Shown here one piece after another: positions 21,982 to 22,567 of a DNA stretch of 22,567 nucleotides. Every line of letters starts with the position of its first letter. Position 1 is the first letter of the stretch. The notes under the pieces are model-generated. The model ran no database searches and was not told the origin of the DNA. It was given only the letters and a program-made list of their open reading frames with translations. This stretch comes from an uncultured Clostridia bacterium (GTDB taxonomy: Bacteria > Bacillota > Clostridia > Christensenellales > Borkfalkiaceae). The translations under genes were made by a program, and so were the position numbers. Location: NCBI GenBank assembly GCA_947589585.1, contig CANQCA010000010.1:1-22567 (forward strand), read 5' to 3'.

Positions 21982-22567
21982 TTAAATTTTCTTGACGAAA
22001 GCGCGTCTTCTCTTGTGCTGGACGGAGTGGAACATCTTCCACTGGTTGAGGATGGCATGATTCTCTTCGAGATTGAGGTTGGTCTCGCAGTACTCGACGC
22101 CGTTATCGCGCATCATGTGCAGAAGCTCGTTGACGAGCACCGACCCGACGCCCTTGTTGGTGTATTCGGGCACAACGCCGATGAGGGCGAGATCGACCAC
22201 CTTGGGTTTTTTCACCGCCCTTAAAATCTTCAAAAGGGTGGGAAGGGTGAGCCTGCCGCCCGATTTTTGCACCGCCTTCCCGATGGAGGGGAAGACGAGC
22301 CCGAGGCAGACGGGATTGTCGTTTGCGTCCAGCACCACCCGAACAAACCGCATATCGATGATCTGGCGGAAGCTCTTGATGAGCTCCTTTTTCATCTTAT
22401 CGGTGAAGGGGACGGTGCCATAGATATCCTTGTACGAGAGGTCGAGCACGTCAAAGAACTTGTCCGCATACCTTTTGATGAAGTCGTTCGTGCTCTTCGC
22501 TTCGCTCATGTGCAGGTTGTACCGCTCCAAGATGCGCTTGGAGATATGGTCCAGCCGCTCGTCCGGG
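21982..22567 (-). CDS. GNAT-like acyltransferase, C-terminal part (5' end outside window)
   Basis: The frame is open to the right edge; the TTG at 22530 is internal, since in-frame codons upstream read DERLDHISKRILERYNLH. About 195 residues are visible. They match the second half of a clostridial protein family of about 370-380 residues annotated as GNAT N-acetyltransferases. Markers are DLSYKDIYGTVPFTDKMKKE, VRVVLDANDNPVCLGLVFPS, then LALIGVVPEYTNKGVGSVLVNEL with the acetyl-CoA loop (Q/R)xxGxG here as NKGVGS, and ETNLNLEENHAILNQWKMF ending QHKRRRAFVKK. A cytoplasmic acyl-CoA transferase is likely; the acceptor is unknown. GC content returns to the high level of the core genes. It ends at the shared terminator. 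Confidence 0.8.
   Translation of the reverse strand, partial: PDERLDHISKRILERYNLHMSEAKSTNDFIKRYADKFFDVLDLSYKDIYGTVPFTDKMKKELIKSFRQIIDMRFVRVVLDANDNPVCLGLVFPSIGKAVQKSGGRLTLPTLLKILRAVKKPKVVDLALIGVVPEYTNKGVGSVLVNELLHMMRDNGVEYCETNLNLEENHAILNQWKMFHSVQHKRRRAFVKKI

Overview
The window looks like a chromosomal segment of an uncultured, GC-rich anaerobic Firmicute, probably in class Clostridia. The reasons are a Bacillus/Clostridium-type prs-pth-mfd neighbourhood, sigma-A-type promoters with 17-base spacers, strong purine-rich ribosome binding sites, lipoproteins with Gram-positive-style leaders, an OmpR/HK pair, and a TM1266-family regulator that normally accompanies [FeFe]-hydrogenase systems. A Christensenellales-like gut lineage is only an impression from the style of the dispersed repeats and cannot be proven here.

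Layout. 1-390 is the 3' end of glycerol kinase. 427-9396 carries a housekeeping series on the plus strand: prs, (repeat block), pth, mfd, a large SurA/PpiC-like lipoprotein, uppP and a 50-aa YjzC-like protein ending in a clear terminator. 9430-10334 is a gene-free block of dispersed repeats and hairpins. Then come a degenerate ferritin-like protein and, convergent and overlapping with it, a TIGR03915/DUF4130 protein. 11658-15288 is a three-gene operon: response regulator, histidine kinase and a signal-peptide protein with a C-terminal membrane anchor. 15295-18159 is a four-gene operon with a structured leader: TM1266-like regulator, substrate-binding lipoprotein, permease, ATPase. 18160-18462 is again repeats. 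18463-21931 holds a NUDIX hydrolase, three membrane proteins and a TetR regulator; the part from about 18960 on is visibly lower in GC than the rest. 21982-22567 is the 3' part of a GNAT-like acyltransferase, running off the window.

How parts work together. prs, pth and mfd serve nucleotide supply, translation quality control and transcription-coupled repair. The lipoprotein and UppP act at the envelope. The two-component operon probably senses an envelope or extracellular signal, with the anchored third protein as partner or output. The TM1266-like protein is co-transcribed with an SsuABC/TauABC-type importer, suggesting that the importer's substrate is tied to hydrogenase or metal-cofactor metabolism. 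The TetR gene and the membrane-protein operon facing it are driven by promoters whose -10 boxes lie on top of one another on opposite strands.

The most unusual points are: the structured leader of the TM1266-transporter operon; overlapping divergent promoters at 21280-21332; a likely frameshifted or slippage-dependent start of a membrane protein at an 8-A run (19364-19371); large nested hairpins at 9887-9968; a long repeat present upstream of both pth and the ferritin-like gene; and a dispersed repeat that supplies the last codons of the ABC ATPase gene. No tRNA, rRNA, CRISPR array or transposase gene was seen.
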